The notes under the pieces were generated by a model, which saw only the letters and a list, made by a program, of their open reading frames with translations, did not search any database and had not been told where the DNA came from. The position numbers were made by a program, and so were the translations under genes. From Rhizomucor pusillus (Eukaryota; Mucoromycota; Mucoromycetes; Mucorales; Lichtheimiaceae), in contig FWWN02000667.1 in the NCBI GenBank assembly GCA_900175165.2, positions 3,531 to 20,395 of the forward strand: a DNA stretch of 16,865 nucleotides, written 5' to 3'. Position 1 is the stretch's first letter; each line of letters starts with the position of its first letter. This document shows, in pieces, positions 1-9,258 of the stretch.

Positions 1-986
1 AATTTCGACTGCCTGGATGACATTCTTCTTCGAAGTTGTGGATTGGTCACGTAATCTTGGGAATGGAATTTCACCTGTAGTTGGTGCTTGTTTGGTATGA
101 TATCTTACTTTTTTCATTTCTGGATGAAAAAGAGGAAGAAAGGACACGCTTGCGTGCGAGACAAAGTATTCTTTCGTGTTCAATGCCCGCCATTATGCAA
201 TGCTTTCGTGGACAGATGCTTGCATAATAGAATGGACCCTTGATGGTGTCAAATTACCAGATGATACATACATGAAAATACAGTGTTTCGAAAATTGAAC
301 TTTGATTTTGATGATGAGAGTCCAAAGTTCAGACTTCGTTAGATTGATAACATCAACAAAGATGCACGGAGAAACATTCTTTTTTCATGGCTGTATGCCG
401 ATGAATAATGGATTGCATATAAGGATATGCTAATGCATGTAAGCAAACATACATAGTAGTATGACATACAAAATATGCCAGAAAAATCCTTCTCTACAAA
501 GTTTGGATGTAACGGGTCATTCGTTAATCATCGATCCAAACTGAGCAGTGAAGCAGACTACAAATAATTGATAGAAGAATTCAACATTGTATCTAAAGTG
601 ATGATTGAGTCTGGCCATTTCAGGAACTCAGGTGCTGAATCAAAGTCCAGTTCCTGGGATTCTGAATCGAAGTCGAGTTCCTTAGATTAGTGTCTGTTCT
701 GCCTGCAAAAGTCCAAAAGCAAACATTAATTTTGTAGCCCATATCCTGCTATACTGTCTTCCATCCAATACGCGTGCAAGGTATATAAATTAATTAACTA
801 CAGTTTTTCCGTCAAAAAACCGGCTCTCCATCTGCTCCTCAAATTGCCACAGCCTCCAGAAAAGAAGTAACTCCACGGCGAACTTTTGACATTGGAGGGT
901 CAAAGAGTCAATGACCGAGGAGAAAAGCGTTCCAAATATGGATTTTAACGCTCAAAGAAGAAGGTTACATTACACAGGTTATTTTT
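1..986. other. Intergenic, AT-rich, no intact gene
   Basis: No open frame of useful length with coding character is present on either strand. One plus-strand frame from about 298 to 690 reads partly like protein, but it contains stops at 340, 406, 454, 457 and 565, which is about what chance gives in AT-rich DNA. It could be a decayed gene or mobile-element remnant. A short plus-strand frame (ATG 911 to a stop near 1045) overlaps the GC-richer stretch described separately. No tRNA, rRNA or terminal repeats were recognised. Confidence 0.5.
637..690 (+). repeat. Two tandem copies of a 27-base unit
   Basis: Copy 1 (637-663) and copy 2 (664-690) match at 21 of 27 positions by direct comparison. 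In the plus frame both copies read as a serine-rich ESKSSS-x-D unit, with a stop at the end of copy 2. This frame is open back to 568. The third-position character of some differences is compatible with a formerly coding repeat, but two copies are too few to be sure. Confidence 0.6.
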
Positions 987-1163
987 TTACAAGTGCTTTA
1001 GGCGGTCGCTGCGCTCGTCCACGTTTTCAGACAAATCCGCGTTGAATAATAAACTCGCCTGACCTTTGTAAACCTCCATTCTCCGGTGGTTTTGCATCCG
1101 CTTCGCTACTACAAGCACAGCGCCGTCGAATTCCGGTTTATTCGGACCGGCGCTCGCCTGAAA
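987..1163 (-). other. Open coding-like stretch, possible gene relic or terminal exon
   Basis: The minus strand is open for 58 codons before TAA (989-987) and is visibly richer in G+C than its flanks. Its translation has ordinary protein composition (for example VVAKRMQNHRRMEVYKG) and belongs to no family I recognise. It is preceded by an acceptor-like CATAG at 1168-1164. About 74 bases further upstream, a GTAAGG donor (1237) ends another frame that is open for roughly 39 codons, so a two-exon structure is imaginable. The first in-frame ATG is at 1097, leaving only 36 codons. A transposon remnant is equally possible. The opposite strand is also open over part of it, which weakens the coding claim. 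Confidence 0.25.
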
Positions 1164-1462
1164 CTATGTTTGAGAGAATACTACATCTAAGATAGACTCT
1201 GTGTTTAGTGATTTTTTTTCTTTCGGCTTGCCCTTACTAAGAATAAACAGCATCCATGTAGCATTCGACCTAGTCTAGTCTGTGGGGTAAATACAGCTCC
1301 GTTTTCAACAAACATCAATATTAAAATGACAGTTATTCTTAGTGCCAACAATGACTAAACATTGCTGTAGGGGTACGGTGTGGAACTCATTATTCCATGA
1401 TAATTTTTACATCCTGGATTATGTAGCAATATGTAATACATCTATTAGAGCCAAAGAATGGG
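1164..1462. other. Intergenic, downstream of the RING gene
   Basis: Apart from the possible upstream exon (about 1238-1355, minus) mentioned for the relic at 987-1163, I see only AT-rich sequence. It presumably includes the 3' untranslated region of the minus-strand RING gene that ends at 1463. Confidence 0.5.
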
Positions 1463-3161
1463 TTAAAACCACCAAGAATGGCGCGCAGTGTTATACAGCT
1501 CGCTAGTAACAGCCTGATAGCCAGCTTCAGGCGTTTGTGGATGAACAGGACTAGGACGTGGGCGGTTGGGATGATGTCGCGGGCGGCTTGAAATTTGAGT
1601 TTGTCGGCGGCGAGGAGTAGAATGTTGTCGTCGCTGCTGCTGCTGCTGCTGTGATAGTGATGAAAAGGTGCCTTTCTCTTTAGAGTGGAGTGGCGCTGCT
1701 GAAAACCGGAATTGCTGCACAGCTGTCCGTAGAACCGATCGCTGACGTCTGCTTGCCGGTCTTTCCTGAGGAAAGTACAGGGTTATAAAGTTATCCAAAG
1801 CGATATCCAGTCTACAATCACGTAAGCTAAACGGTGTTCGGCACAACGGGCATGCATGCCGCGTTGTAAAGCAGCGAGAAGGGCAGTGACATCCAATTAC
1901 CCACGTACGGTCATACTTGGGTCCCCGCTTGCGATGACAGGAACTCGGGCAACCTGGGGTGCTGCAGTTGCAGTACAATCGCTGCAGGCAAGAGCGACAG
2001 AATGTATGCAGACAACGTGAAAGTGTGACAGGTTCTGTGAGAACTGAGAGGCAGATGGCACAGGAGAAATCGTCGCTGGATGGCGAGTTGTGTTCGAGTA
2101 GCATCTTTACTCGTTTTTCTAGCGCCTGGATGTTATCTAGAAAATAATGATAACGCCGATTCCATCGAGTGAGACACGTTTGACGTAGAGTAGGTTTTAA
2201 TGCTGCTGTTTGGTCCCACAAAATGGCCATTTGGCTATCCATATAATGTTGGTATAGAAGCAAGTCATGTTCCCATTGCCAAACTTGCTGTATGCATTTT
2301 AGCAGCTCGGAAGGCATATCCTTCTATTTAACTGCTCAATCAGTAAACATTATCTTTCGTTGCTTAGGATGGATTGCTAGTTTACTTGCCATGGAAATAT
2401 TGCTAAACACTCGTCCTTGGAGACCCAAGAGGGAGGATTCCAGGGCGTCGCTGTCAATACGTGATTGCAAAGGACAGTCAGGGTGTATTTCATCGCCTAC
2501 GGTGTTGTTATTGATGTATTCCAATAGTTGACTTTTTCTTCGGTTCGATTTTTGTTGACCAGGAGTGACTTTCCAATCATCCAAATACAATGCAATGAAC
2601 TGCTGAAATTGTTGTAAGGATCGCTGGTCCGAGTTTGTAAGCGGAGATGCCTAGTGACAGGGGCGCATGTCAATACAGCTAGCGCAACGCCTCTGGTTGC
2701 ATACTTTTTGCATACAACTGTGCATATATCCCGAGAAAGGTCATCGACAAGTCGCGTCAATGACTCGAGAGCAAAGTGACTTCGTTCGTGAATCCTATCA
2801 AATTCCTTGATAATCACACACATGAGTCTATGTTTTACAGGCTTATGTGGTGCAGGGTGGATAAGGGACATGTTACCTCATTCCATGTGCAAAAAAGTTG
2901 ATCGTCACCTTGAATGGATGATTCACACAAAGCATCGACGTGCACTAGTCCATCTTTATACAGTTCGCTTTCGGTGAGGACGGACGAAATAGTCGAATTA
3001 GATAAGTACGCCAGCGAAGGGACAATGGAGGAGGAGACGTCGATAGTTGAGCAGGGTAACGAACTGCTTGCAGCTAGTGATAGAGTCCTTTCACCGTCCT
3101 TGTTATTCTTTCTGTTTCCAGGTTTGAAGGGCTGCAATATCCGCTTTAGAAAACGAGACAT
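1463..3161 (-). CDS. RING-finger protein, probable E3 ubiquitin ligase, SPX-RING-like C-terminal part
   Basis: Tentative model of about 503 residues in four exons: 3161-2877, 2841-2716, 2650-2411 and 2323-1463. The last exon is solid. It carries a RING with ligands C305, C308, C321, H323, C326, C329, C375 and C378, i.e. C-x2-C-x12-C-x-H-x2-C-x2-C-x45-C-x2-C. It is followed by LDNFITLYFPQE, which resembles the segment after the RING in fungal SPX-RING (RING-14-like) proteins. A basic, Gln- and Pro-rich tail ends the protein. The upstream part is helical and charged; an SPX domain is not convincing. RING proteins of this kind act as E3 ligases; the substrate is unknown. The intron between exons 2 and 3 (2715-2651, GTATGC...CTAG) is good. 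The first intron would be only 35 bases. For the third, the best-looking donor (2385) gives the wrong phase, so a weaker GTGTTT donor at 2410 is used. The start at 3161 is uncertain; an in-frame ATG lies at 3266. Confidence 0.55.
1633..1652 (-). repeat. CAG trinucleotide run coding a Gln tract
   Basis: A run of CTG on the plus strand gives about six consecutive glutamines on the minus strand, in the basic tail of the RING protein. Such runs are common in disordered fungal regulatory proteins and are prone to length change. Confidence 0.8.
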
Positions 3162-4000
3162 GGTTGCTGCTATGAAAGACGGAATAGCAAGAGAAGAAAA
3201 GTGCAAGAAAAAAGCAGGGCCTATTGTCGGCTTTATCGATGTCAAGGAGCGATCAGGAGGTTGCATGAAAATTTGCCATTTTGCTACGAGGTCGACTGAT
3301 TGAGAATGAAAAGTTTGGATCTTCCGGCACTCTGCAACTTCGGGGTGATACCTTTGTTTATATGTATCTAAAAAGTGCTAAACGATCGAATATGCGTGCG
3401 TATCCTTGCTAATTTTGTTACGACAGGATGTAATGCAAAGAAATTTAATATTTTAAGCTCTCGGGTCATTGACATTCTACCATCAATCACTTGATAATAG
3501 GTACATAAGGATGACCCGTTTCATTTACTATGAGAAATGTAGGGAGCGATATTTAAAGGAATTTTCTTTGTACAAATGAGAAGTAATCACAGAACAAGGA
3601 TACAAGCATGCAGTAGTACATTCAGAATGTCCCGTCACTGTCCCGCTCTGGCTGCATGCAAAGACGCGAGTCTTTTTTGCAACAGTCCTAAACTTTCACA
3701 ATTGTTTCCTCAAAATCAAGCCATAATGATAAAATAGGTAACTGTGCACGTAGTGGGGCGAAACGCATGGCATTCCCCTGTTAAAGTTCTTATTCTCTTT
3801 TGTGAGTGTGTTTGTGGAGTGGTCTCGTGTAACAGCGGCAGAACGTGGGGTAAATGAGAAAAAAAAACTTCGATTTTCCGATTCCCTTTTCCCCGCATCC
3901 TGTCGACCTAAAGGGTTTCACTGGTCTTTTTTCCTTTAGTCCTGAAAAAAAAAAACACCTTCAATCAGTCTAGTCCAAAGGAGGTCCGCAAGCAGCAGTA
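3162..4000. promoter_or_regulatory. Bidirectional upstream region between the RING gene and CSL
   Basis: The two genes point away from each other, so both promoters should lie in these 839 bases. If the RING protein really starts at 3266, the space shrinks to about 735 bases. Immediately before the CSL start there are pyrimidine-rich stretches, an A11 run at about 3945-3956 and a purine-rich leader. No TATA box or known operator could be assigned with confidence. A 60-codon minus-strand frame (3898-3716) is low-complexity and unlike a gene. Confidence 0.4.
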
Positions 4001-7000
4001 ATGGCTGCCGGCCCGCCACCACATCACACGTTTGAAATACCCGGCAGTATCGATTCTTCAGCCTTGACGACGGAGCCATCATCAAACGCTTTTCAAAAGT
4101 CAGAGACAAAAGCGCACGGCAGCTGCAACTATCGCGGCAACGCAAACAGTGCGTTCCAGTTCCAGTGGTCGCCAAGTTCTCAGATGAACGGATCTTTCCA
4201 CACGACCGAAGAGTCGGCTGTGAAGCCATACGTAGAGTCGCATCGGTACCTGTTTTCAAACGATTCCTCTCCATCGCATGATTATCAGCAGCAGCAGCAA
4301 CAGCAACAGCACTCGTATTTCCCAGCGCGGCAAGAAAGTTACATGCCTTCAACGAGCAATGCAACCCATCGGCCAGCCTATTACGAAGCAAATGACCGCT
4401 ATCGAGCACCGTGGGAGCCGTCTGAGCAAACTCCGGCTACAGATACCCTTGGTCCTCCATCATCCAAAGTCGCAGGGACCGACCTCCAGCAGCAGCAGCA
4501 TCCGCAGTCGTTACATCTGCAAACTGGACACAACAATAACGAATCGCCAAATCAAATCTCTTCCTCGCGACTGCTAAATAATATGGAAGGGAACTGGTCC
4601 GCGCCTTCAAATCAATACAGCGAATCAGCAGAGTTTTCCCTGGATTTTTTAGTGCCGCCAAACGCTCTGCCTACTGCGAGCGAGACAGGTATTTTGTACA
4701 ACAGGGTTAGTACGCGGTTATACTGTCATTTTGGATGGGAGTAAAACTGATTAAATAGCTTATTTTTTGGGAACATTCACAGACATTTGACAACCAACAT
4801 GAAGGTACTACAGCTTACGCCGGAAGTACCAGTGCTACCAGTGCTACCACTCCTACTACAGTCACCAATGCGATGATCGAAAACACAGCTGTTTCATCTT
4901 TGCATCCAGCTACAAATAGCAGCAATGGACACACAAGCGGCACTAACCAGCAGCCTCCTCCTTCATCGGCTGTCGGTGTTGGCTCAGCTTTTGCGCCGCT
5001 GTCTTCCACTACATCCATAACTGGAGTTTCAGACAGACCGAAATTCAACATTGATTCCAATGCTCTCAAAGGAGGTGCTGCGGCTATGCGACATGTTCAA
5101 AGCGCTGCTGTTGCCATGAAACTACGTCCTTACATACAGCAGTACTTGTTGCATCCTGATCCAAGGGCGTTGGGCGAGAACACAATTATCGTCATGGCAG
5201 GCAAAGTTGCGCAAAAGAGTTACGGAACAGAAAAAAGGTCGGCATCTTTCATAGATGGATTTTTAAGTCGCAAAGAATTAAATTTCTGGATGTTTAGATT
5301 TCTCTGTCCACCACCAACAGTTATACTTGACGGCTTGGCATGGAACAACAACAGTAACAACACGAACAATGCGTTGAGTTTTCAGGCACCCAAACTGACT
5401 GTATCTGTATCCGGCGACTCTGTTCCGCCGCAGGAAGGGCAAATCGACTGGCTTTCTGTAGGAGGGACGCAGCTAGGACAAACTGGATTCCAGTCGAAAG
5501 CAGGTGTTGACGATCGCAACTGGTTCCGCAATCACAAGAATGAACCACTCGGTGGCGGACGTTCCGTATTCAAACAACTATACATCAACGACGCTGACGA
5601 AAAACGCAGACAAATGGAATGCATTGCTAAAATCGAGAGCTCCTCAGGGACACCTATCGGTGCCTTTACGAGTCGAGCTATCAAGGTCATTAGTAAGCCT
5701 AGCAAAAAGCGCCAAAACACCAAAAATCAGGACTGTAAGTGCATGTCTCTACGATGGATTGTATCAAGTATCTAATTCAATATAGTCTGCATTCATCACG
5801 GTGCTACAGTGTCACTTTTCAATCGAATCCGATCGCAGACTGTATCGACTAAATACTTGGGTGTCTCTTCGTCGGCTGGATTGGGTACAAAGCAGCCGTT
5901 TGTTTATCCAGGACAAGCGAAACCAGATGCTCAGACCGACTTTAACTGCAGTTCGGATAGCACTTGCTTCATAGCACGTACAGGGAGCTGGGATCCATTT
6001 ATCATTTGGCTTGTTGACATGAACTGGTCGTACGACAGAGATCAACGAGAAAAGAACCCGATTGCAGAAGATTACATTGGCGCTGGTTCGTCTCAGTTCA
6101 TGAACGATCTTCCATATCCACCGCCCCCAGCTGTTGCTCTCAAGAACAAAACCGGCCAGCCTATCCCAATCCATTACAATCAACACATTGTATTGCAGTG
6201 TTTGACTACAGGTCTCGTTAGTCCCGTCATGGTTATCCGCAAAGTAGACAAAGCAGCGACGGTTGTGGGCGGCGCAAGCAGCAAAGATGCAGATCTCCCA
6301 GATATTTATGCAGCTTATGGAAATGGCGGCGAATTTGGTGACGAGATCCTCGGAGACCCTGTCTCGCAGCTACACAAGATTGCATTGCAAATCATACAAG
6401 ATCCAGCACCCAAAAGATCGCAGCAACAACCACGGTTTGATGTATCGTTCCAGCAGCCATCTTTTCCTTCGATGCCGCGGTCTTCTAGCCCTGTGACGTA
6501 CTTGGCGTGTCTCAACGATATGGTTGGCATGCACCGATCGGCACATGAGCGAAGACCTTCCACGTTTGTACCGTCATCTGTATCCTCCTCATCAACGGAT
6601 GCATCGCGCAAGCGACGCACGTCCTCGCCTGTGCCATCATATCAGCACCAATCTGGGCAACCCTTTATGAGCCCGTCTATCGATTTCAACACTAACAACA
6701 ATGATGATATGCATGCCCGCAAGAAGATACGGTCCTCATCTGTAGCTGATCCCGCAGCGCAGCCGCGCTTGGAGAGATTCAGTTATTACCGCTATGAGCG
6801 TTCCACATCATTGAACCTCAGTGCCAGTGCATGGTCTGAACTAGGATCTTACTGGTCAGAAGACGTATCTGACGCCGCGGTGTGGACCATTGTAGGCACA
6901 GGCAAGTTGATGTAAATGCACATACAAACAAATTTTACCGTAAAACTAACTCGAGTTGTCATATGTTGGCACATACAGAATGCGCAAAGTATTCATTTTG

Positions 7001-7322
7001 GGAGATACCCGTTGAAGATGCTGCACCAAAGAAAGAAAATATGTTTGCACCTACATTGTGGCGGTATACCCGCGAAAGTACAGAAACGCTGGAACTCTAT
7101 GGAGAAAACTTTATGCGAGAGATGGAAGTATGGTTTGGGGATGTTCGATCTCCTCAAACGGACTATCGAGGTCGCGAGCGATTGCAATGTATGGTACCTA
7201 AGAGCCAAGACCTTATGGCTATCGCACAGTGGGATGGACGAAATTATCGAGTGCCTCTTTTGCTGGTCAGAAGAGATACCGCTGTTGTCTACAAGACAAG
7301 CAAAGTTTATACTTTCAACTGA
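4001..7322 (+). CDS. CSL (CBF1/Su(H)/Lag-1) family transcription factor, long fungal type
   Basis: Four exons (4001-4705, 4783-5734, 5786-6901, 6979-7322) give 1038 residues, or 1018 if a 60-base intron-like segment (5238-5297) is removed. Residues 1-340 are disordered, rich in Gln, Ser and Asn. The LAG1/RHR-N DNA-binding domain follows, with KVAQKSYGTEKR from 376, RFLCPPP (407-413), a KVISKPSKKRQ motif and RSQTVSTKYL (568-577). The beta-trefoil domain has MVIRKVDK and DPVSQLHK (743-750). It is interrupted by a disordered insert of about 110 residues (roughly 800-915), and resumes at VWTIVGT. The C-terminal IPT/RHR-C domain (from about 945) has VWFGDV and ends in a beta-strand like other CSLs. 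The family binds GTGGGAA-type sites in the nucleus. In fungi there is no Notch, and fission-yeast members act in cell adhesion, cell cycle and lipid genes. The first donor is ambiguous (GTTAGT at 4706, phase 0; an alternative GTATTT at 4689 needs another acceptor). The third intron starts with GC. Confidence 0.9.
4286..4309 (+). repeat. CAG/CAA run coding eight Gln
   Basis: Eight consecutive glutamine codons (mixed CAG and CAA) in the disordered N-terminal part of the CSL protein. A second, shorter Gln run follows near 4487-4500. Both fit an activation or scaffold region of low complexity. Confidence 0.85.
5238..5297 (+). other. 60-base in-frame intron-like segment within the CSL DNA-binding motif
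   Basis: The segment begins GTCGGC and ends GATGTTTAG, and contains no stop in frame, so translation can run through it with 20 extra residues. Removing it joins EK(AG|A) to TTTCTC and restores the uninterrupted EKRFLCPPP motif of CSL proteins. An arginine is encoded at both edges, as expected for a splice junction. Its length (60) matches neighbouring introns. Against splicing, the donor lacks the usual A/G at +3 and A at +4. It is either a weak intron, an exitron, or a real insertion. Confidence 0.6.
6902..6978 (+). other. GC-AG intron of the CSL gene
   Basis: The 77-base intron begins GCAAGT directly after ACAG and ends ACATACAG, with a branch-like CTAAC near 6946-6950. Splicing here joins VWTIVGT to ECAKYSFWEIPVED in phase, as in the family. 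No GT in the neighbourhood keeps the frame. The donor matches the strong AG|GCAAGT consensus of the minor GC-AG class. Without splicing, the protein would stop four codons later and lose the RHR-C domain. Confidence 0.85.
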
Positions 7323-7825
7323 TATACGTCCAACGTCGCTGTTGTAGATTCAACTTTATGTATACACTCAGTCTTGTTATTACTTTCTTTCTTTCTTCCT
7401 CTCCCGTGCAAGCCCGCACACACGATTCTTGTAACGCCCTATTCTTTTACTTTCTGGCTCATCCCTGGATTGGAAAAAAATACTGTATGTTGTTGACTTG
7501 CTTTCCAGCTCCAACGCCTCGGGGGACTAAGTTATGTAGCCCTATGTAGTAAACTGAAACGCTGTCTATCAAATCATTGCTAAAGCACAGTAACATGCAG
7601 CAGACTTGTTTCCCTTGTAGGATGTAGTTGTCAACTAGATATGCAGTTGCAATGACGTATGTAGTAGTAACCGCGCAAAGCAGAAACGTTTGTTTTCAGT
7701 ATTCCGCGGAAGCATGATGGTAGCACACAGGTCCAAGATGAAGTCATTCCTTGCATTGAGACAGTTAGACATGCTTTCCATTTGTGGCACCTCAACCGCG
7801 TCTTTGGCAGCACCAACTCCACTGG
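7323..7825. other. Intergenic between CSL and the next gene
   Basis: This stretch should hold the 3' untranslated region and polyadenylation site of CSL and the distal upstream region of the gene at 7889. It is T-rich, with a CTTT run near 7385-7400. I recognise no gene, RNA or repeat element in it. Confidence 0.5.
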
Positions 7826-7888
7826 CGTACGATTTTTTCCCCTCTCGTTCGTTGTTTCTTCCCTCTCGTCCTTTTCCTTGCAAGTTTC
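7826..7888 (+). promoter_or_regulatory. CT-rich tract directly upstream of the start codon
   Basis: The 60 bases before ATG 7889 are almost pure pyrimidine, with the motif CCCTCTCGT occurring twice (about 7839 and 7861). Pyrimidine-rich tracts just before the transcript start are typical of highly expressed fungal genes. This tract also supports 7889 over the upstream in-frame ATG at 7784. Confidence 0.45.
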
Positions 7889-8986
7889 ATGGCAGAGCAA
7901 ATTGATACCACAGACATCCAATACCAGAAACCCGATACCATTGACTCTCCCATATACGTCAAGCCAAACGCATACGACGATGACGATCGAAACGAATCAG
8001 CAGTGCATCATCTCCGGATCAAGACGGTCATTGAGGTTTATCAAGGAGACAACAAACGGCCAGTTAGCCCAGACCTGGATGACGATGACGACGATAAAGA
8101 AGGCGAACTAGTCGTGGAAACTATGAAGCCCAACAGCTTTGACTCAGCAACACCGCCAACTGTAACGAGTTCAGTGCTAAGCGAAGCACCCAGCGCTACT
8201 ACCCAAACAACCATTACCGAAGAGCTAGCAGCGCTGTCTTTGCACACTTCCTTGACATCATCTAGCATTGTCAGTCCGAGTCCAAGTGCGACGAGTAGCA
8301 CTACAACGACAAGCACGATGGAAAGCAATAGCAGCAAACAGGCGTTGCTGAACTCGCTAAAAGCAAAGCTTAAAACCAAGGATCCCAAGGATACCGTCGT
8401 TTACGACGTACGAAAGCATTCCCTGGTCCAACCACATCAGCATGATATCTATTTTCACGGCACAAAGAAACTAGCGTATCGAAAGCAGCAATCACACTCG
8501 TATTCGTGGGGATTTCAGAACATTTTGTATCGAATTGAGCAAGATGATCTCGAGGAGAAGCAAGCTGCAGAAACAAGACGCAAGGCTTTTCAAAAGGATA
8601 TCGTCGTTGCTTGGGCAGATCAGGAGCGTGAACTCAAAAACAAGACAAACTCACATCTCTTATTTGTGTACCAGATGGAATTTGAAGATTACAAGCTGCG
8701 TTGGAAACGGCCGAGCTTGCTTTCTCATGACATGGTTTGCCAAGTCTCTTTGAAGGATCAGCGCAAGCAATGGCGAGTACTGGCAGAATTTGATAGCCAC
8801 GGCATGGGATACCTCATCCACGTGGGTCGACTAATTATTGACAAGGCTGGGCTAGCATTGTTTGAAGATCGTGCGCAGCTTGAAGCCAACCTATTGATCA
8901 CTTGCTGCACAATGGTCGATCTGATGCGAGAAGTCGTTGAAAAGGCAGTAGGTGTTGGCAACGGAGGCGTCGTAGGCAGCGATTAG
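7889..8986 (+). CDS. Conserved-looking protein of unknown function, intronless
   Basis: A single open frame gives 365 residues. I do not recognise the family. Residues 1-160 are low in complexity: an Asp-rich acidic run (about 65-75) followed by a Ser/Thr-rich stretch. From about 165 to 350 the sequence looks like a folded beta-rich domain, with aromatic and charged motifs such as HDIYFHGTKKLAYRKQQ, YKLRWKRPSLLSHDMVC and WRVLAEFDSHGMGYLIHVG. It ends in a helix with adjacent cysteines and a Gly/Val-rich tail. There is no signal peptide or membrane segment from this start. An in-frame ATG at 7784 would add 35 residues including a hydrophobic stretch, but these are translated from a CT-rich promoter-like tract. 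The layout of the C-terminal domain loosely recalls tubby/LURP-type barrels, but that is only an impression. The gene converges on the exchanger gene, 272 bases away. Confidence 0.8.
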   Translation: MAEQIDTTDIQYQKPDTIDSPIYVKPNAYDDDDRNESAVHHLRIKTVIEVYQGDNKRPVSPDLDDDDDDKEGELVVETMKPNSFDSATPPTVTSSVLSEAPSATTQTTITEELAALSLHTSLTSSSIVSPSPSATSSTTTTSTMESNSSKQALLNSLKAKLKTKDPKDTVVYDVRKHSLVQPHQHDIYFHGTKKLAYRKQQSHSYSWGFQNILYRIEQDDLEEKQAAETRRKAFQKDIVVAWADQERELKNKTNSHLLFVYQMEFEDYKLRWKRPSLLSHDMVCQVSLKDQRKQWRVLAEFDSHGMGYLIHVGRLIIDKAGLALFEDRAQLEANLLITCCTMVDLMREVVEKAVGVGNGGVVGSD

Positions 8987-9258
8987 AGAAGCGACAAGAA
9001 AGCAAAACGAGATATATCTGTATAGCTAGATCCTATACATACACACATACACATACGCATCATCGTTGACGCACACGCTGCAGACAATCATTCATACATT
9101 AGCTAGCATTACCCTCCTGCATGTATATAGTAAAATCGCACACGGTCCATTCTATAAGACTCTTCGGATATTTCCTTTTTGAATAAGCAGATGATACAAG
9201 ATACAATAGTTTATAGATATTTGTAGTTCCTGTGCATTGCGTGATGTACATACAAGTG
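8987..9258. other. Convergent intergenic region
   Basis: The two genes end toward each other here, so both 3' untranslated regions share these 272 bases. It includes an alternating CA/TA stretch at about 9036-9060. No hairpin terminator is expected for polymerase II genes, and none was assigned. Confidence 0.5.

Noticed and set aside
2914..3303. Plus-strand frame of 129 codons opposite the first RING exon
   Set aside because: The minus strand continues in phase into the RING gene, and the plus frame has no recognisable domain.
4437..5069. Minus-strand open frames opposite CSL exons 1 and 2
   Set aside because: They are antisense shadows of Gln- and Ser-rich coding sequence; the plus strand has clear CSL domains.
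7784..7888. Upstream in-frame start with a hydrophobic stretch for the gene at 7889, suggesting a secreted or membrane form
   Set aside because: The stretch is translated from a CT-rich tract of promoter type, and the start at 7889 sits just after it. Not excluded, but less likely.
8041..8388. Minus-strand hydrophobic frame of 115 codons (apparent membrane protein)
   Set aside because: It is the complement of Asp- and Ser/Thr-rich codons of the plus-strand gene; the Val/Leu/Ser runs are an artefact of that.
9036..9060. Alternating CA/TA stretch as a possible regulatory or structural element
   Set aside because: Short and imperfect; simple sequence in a shared 3' region.
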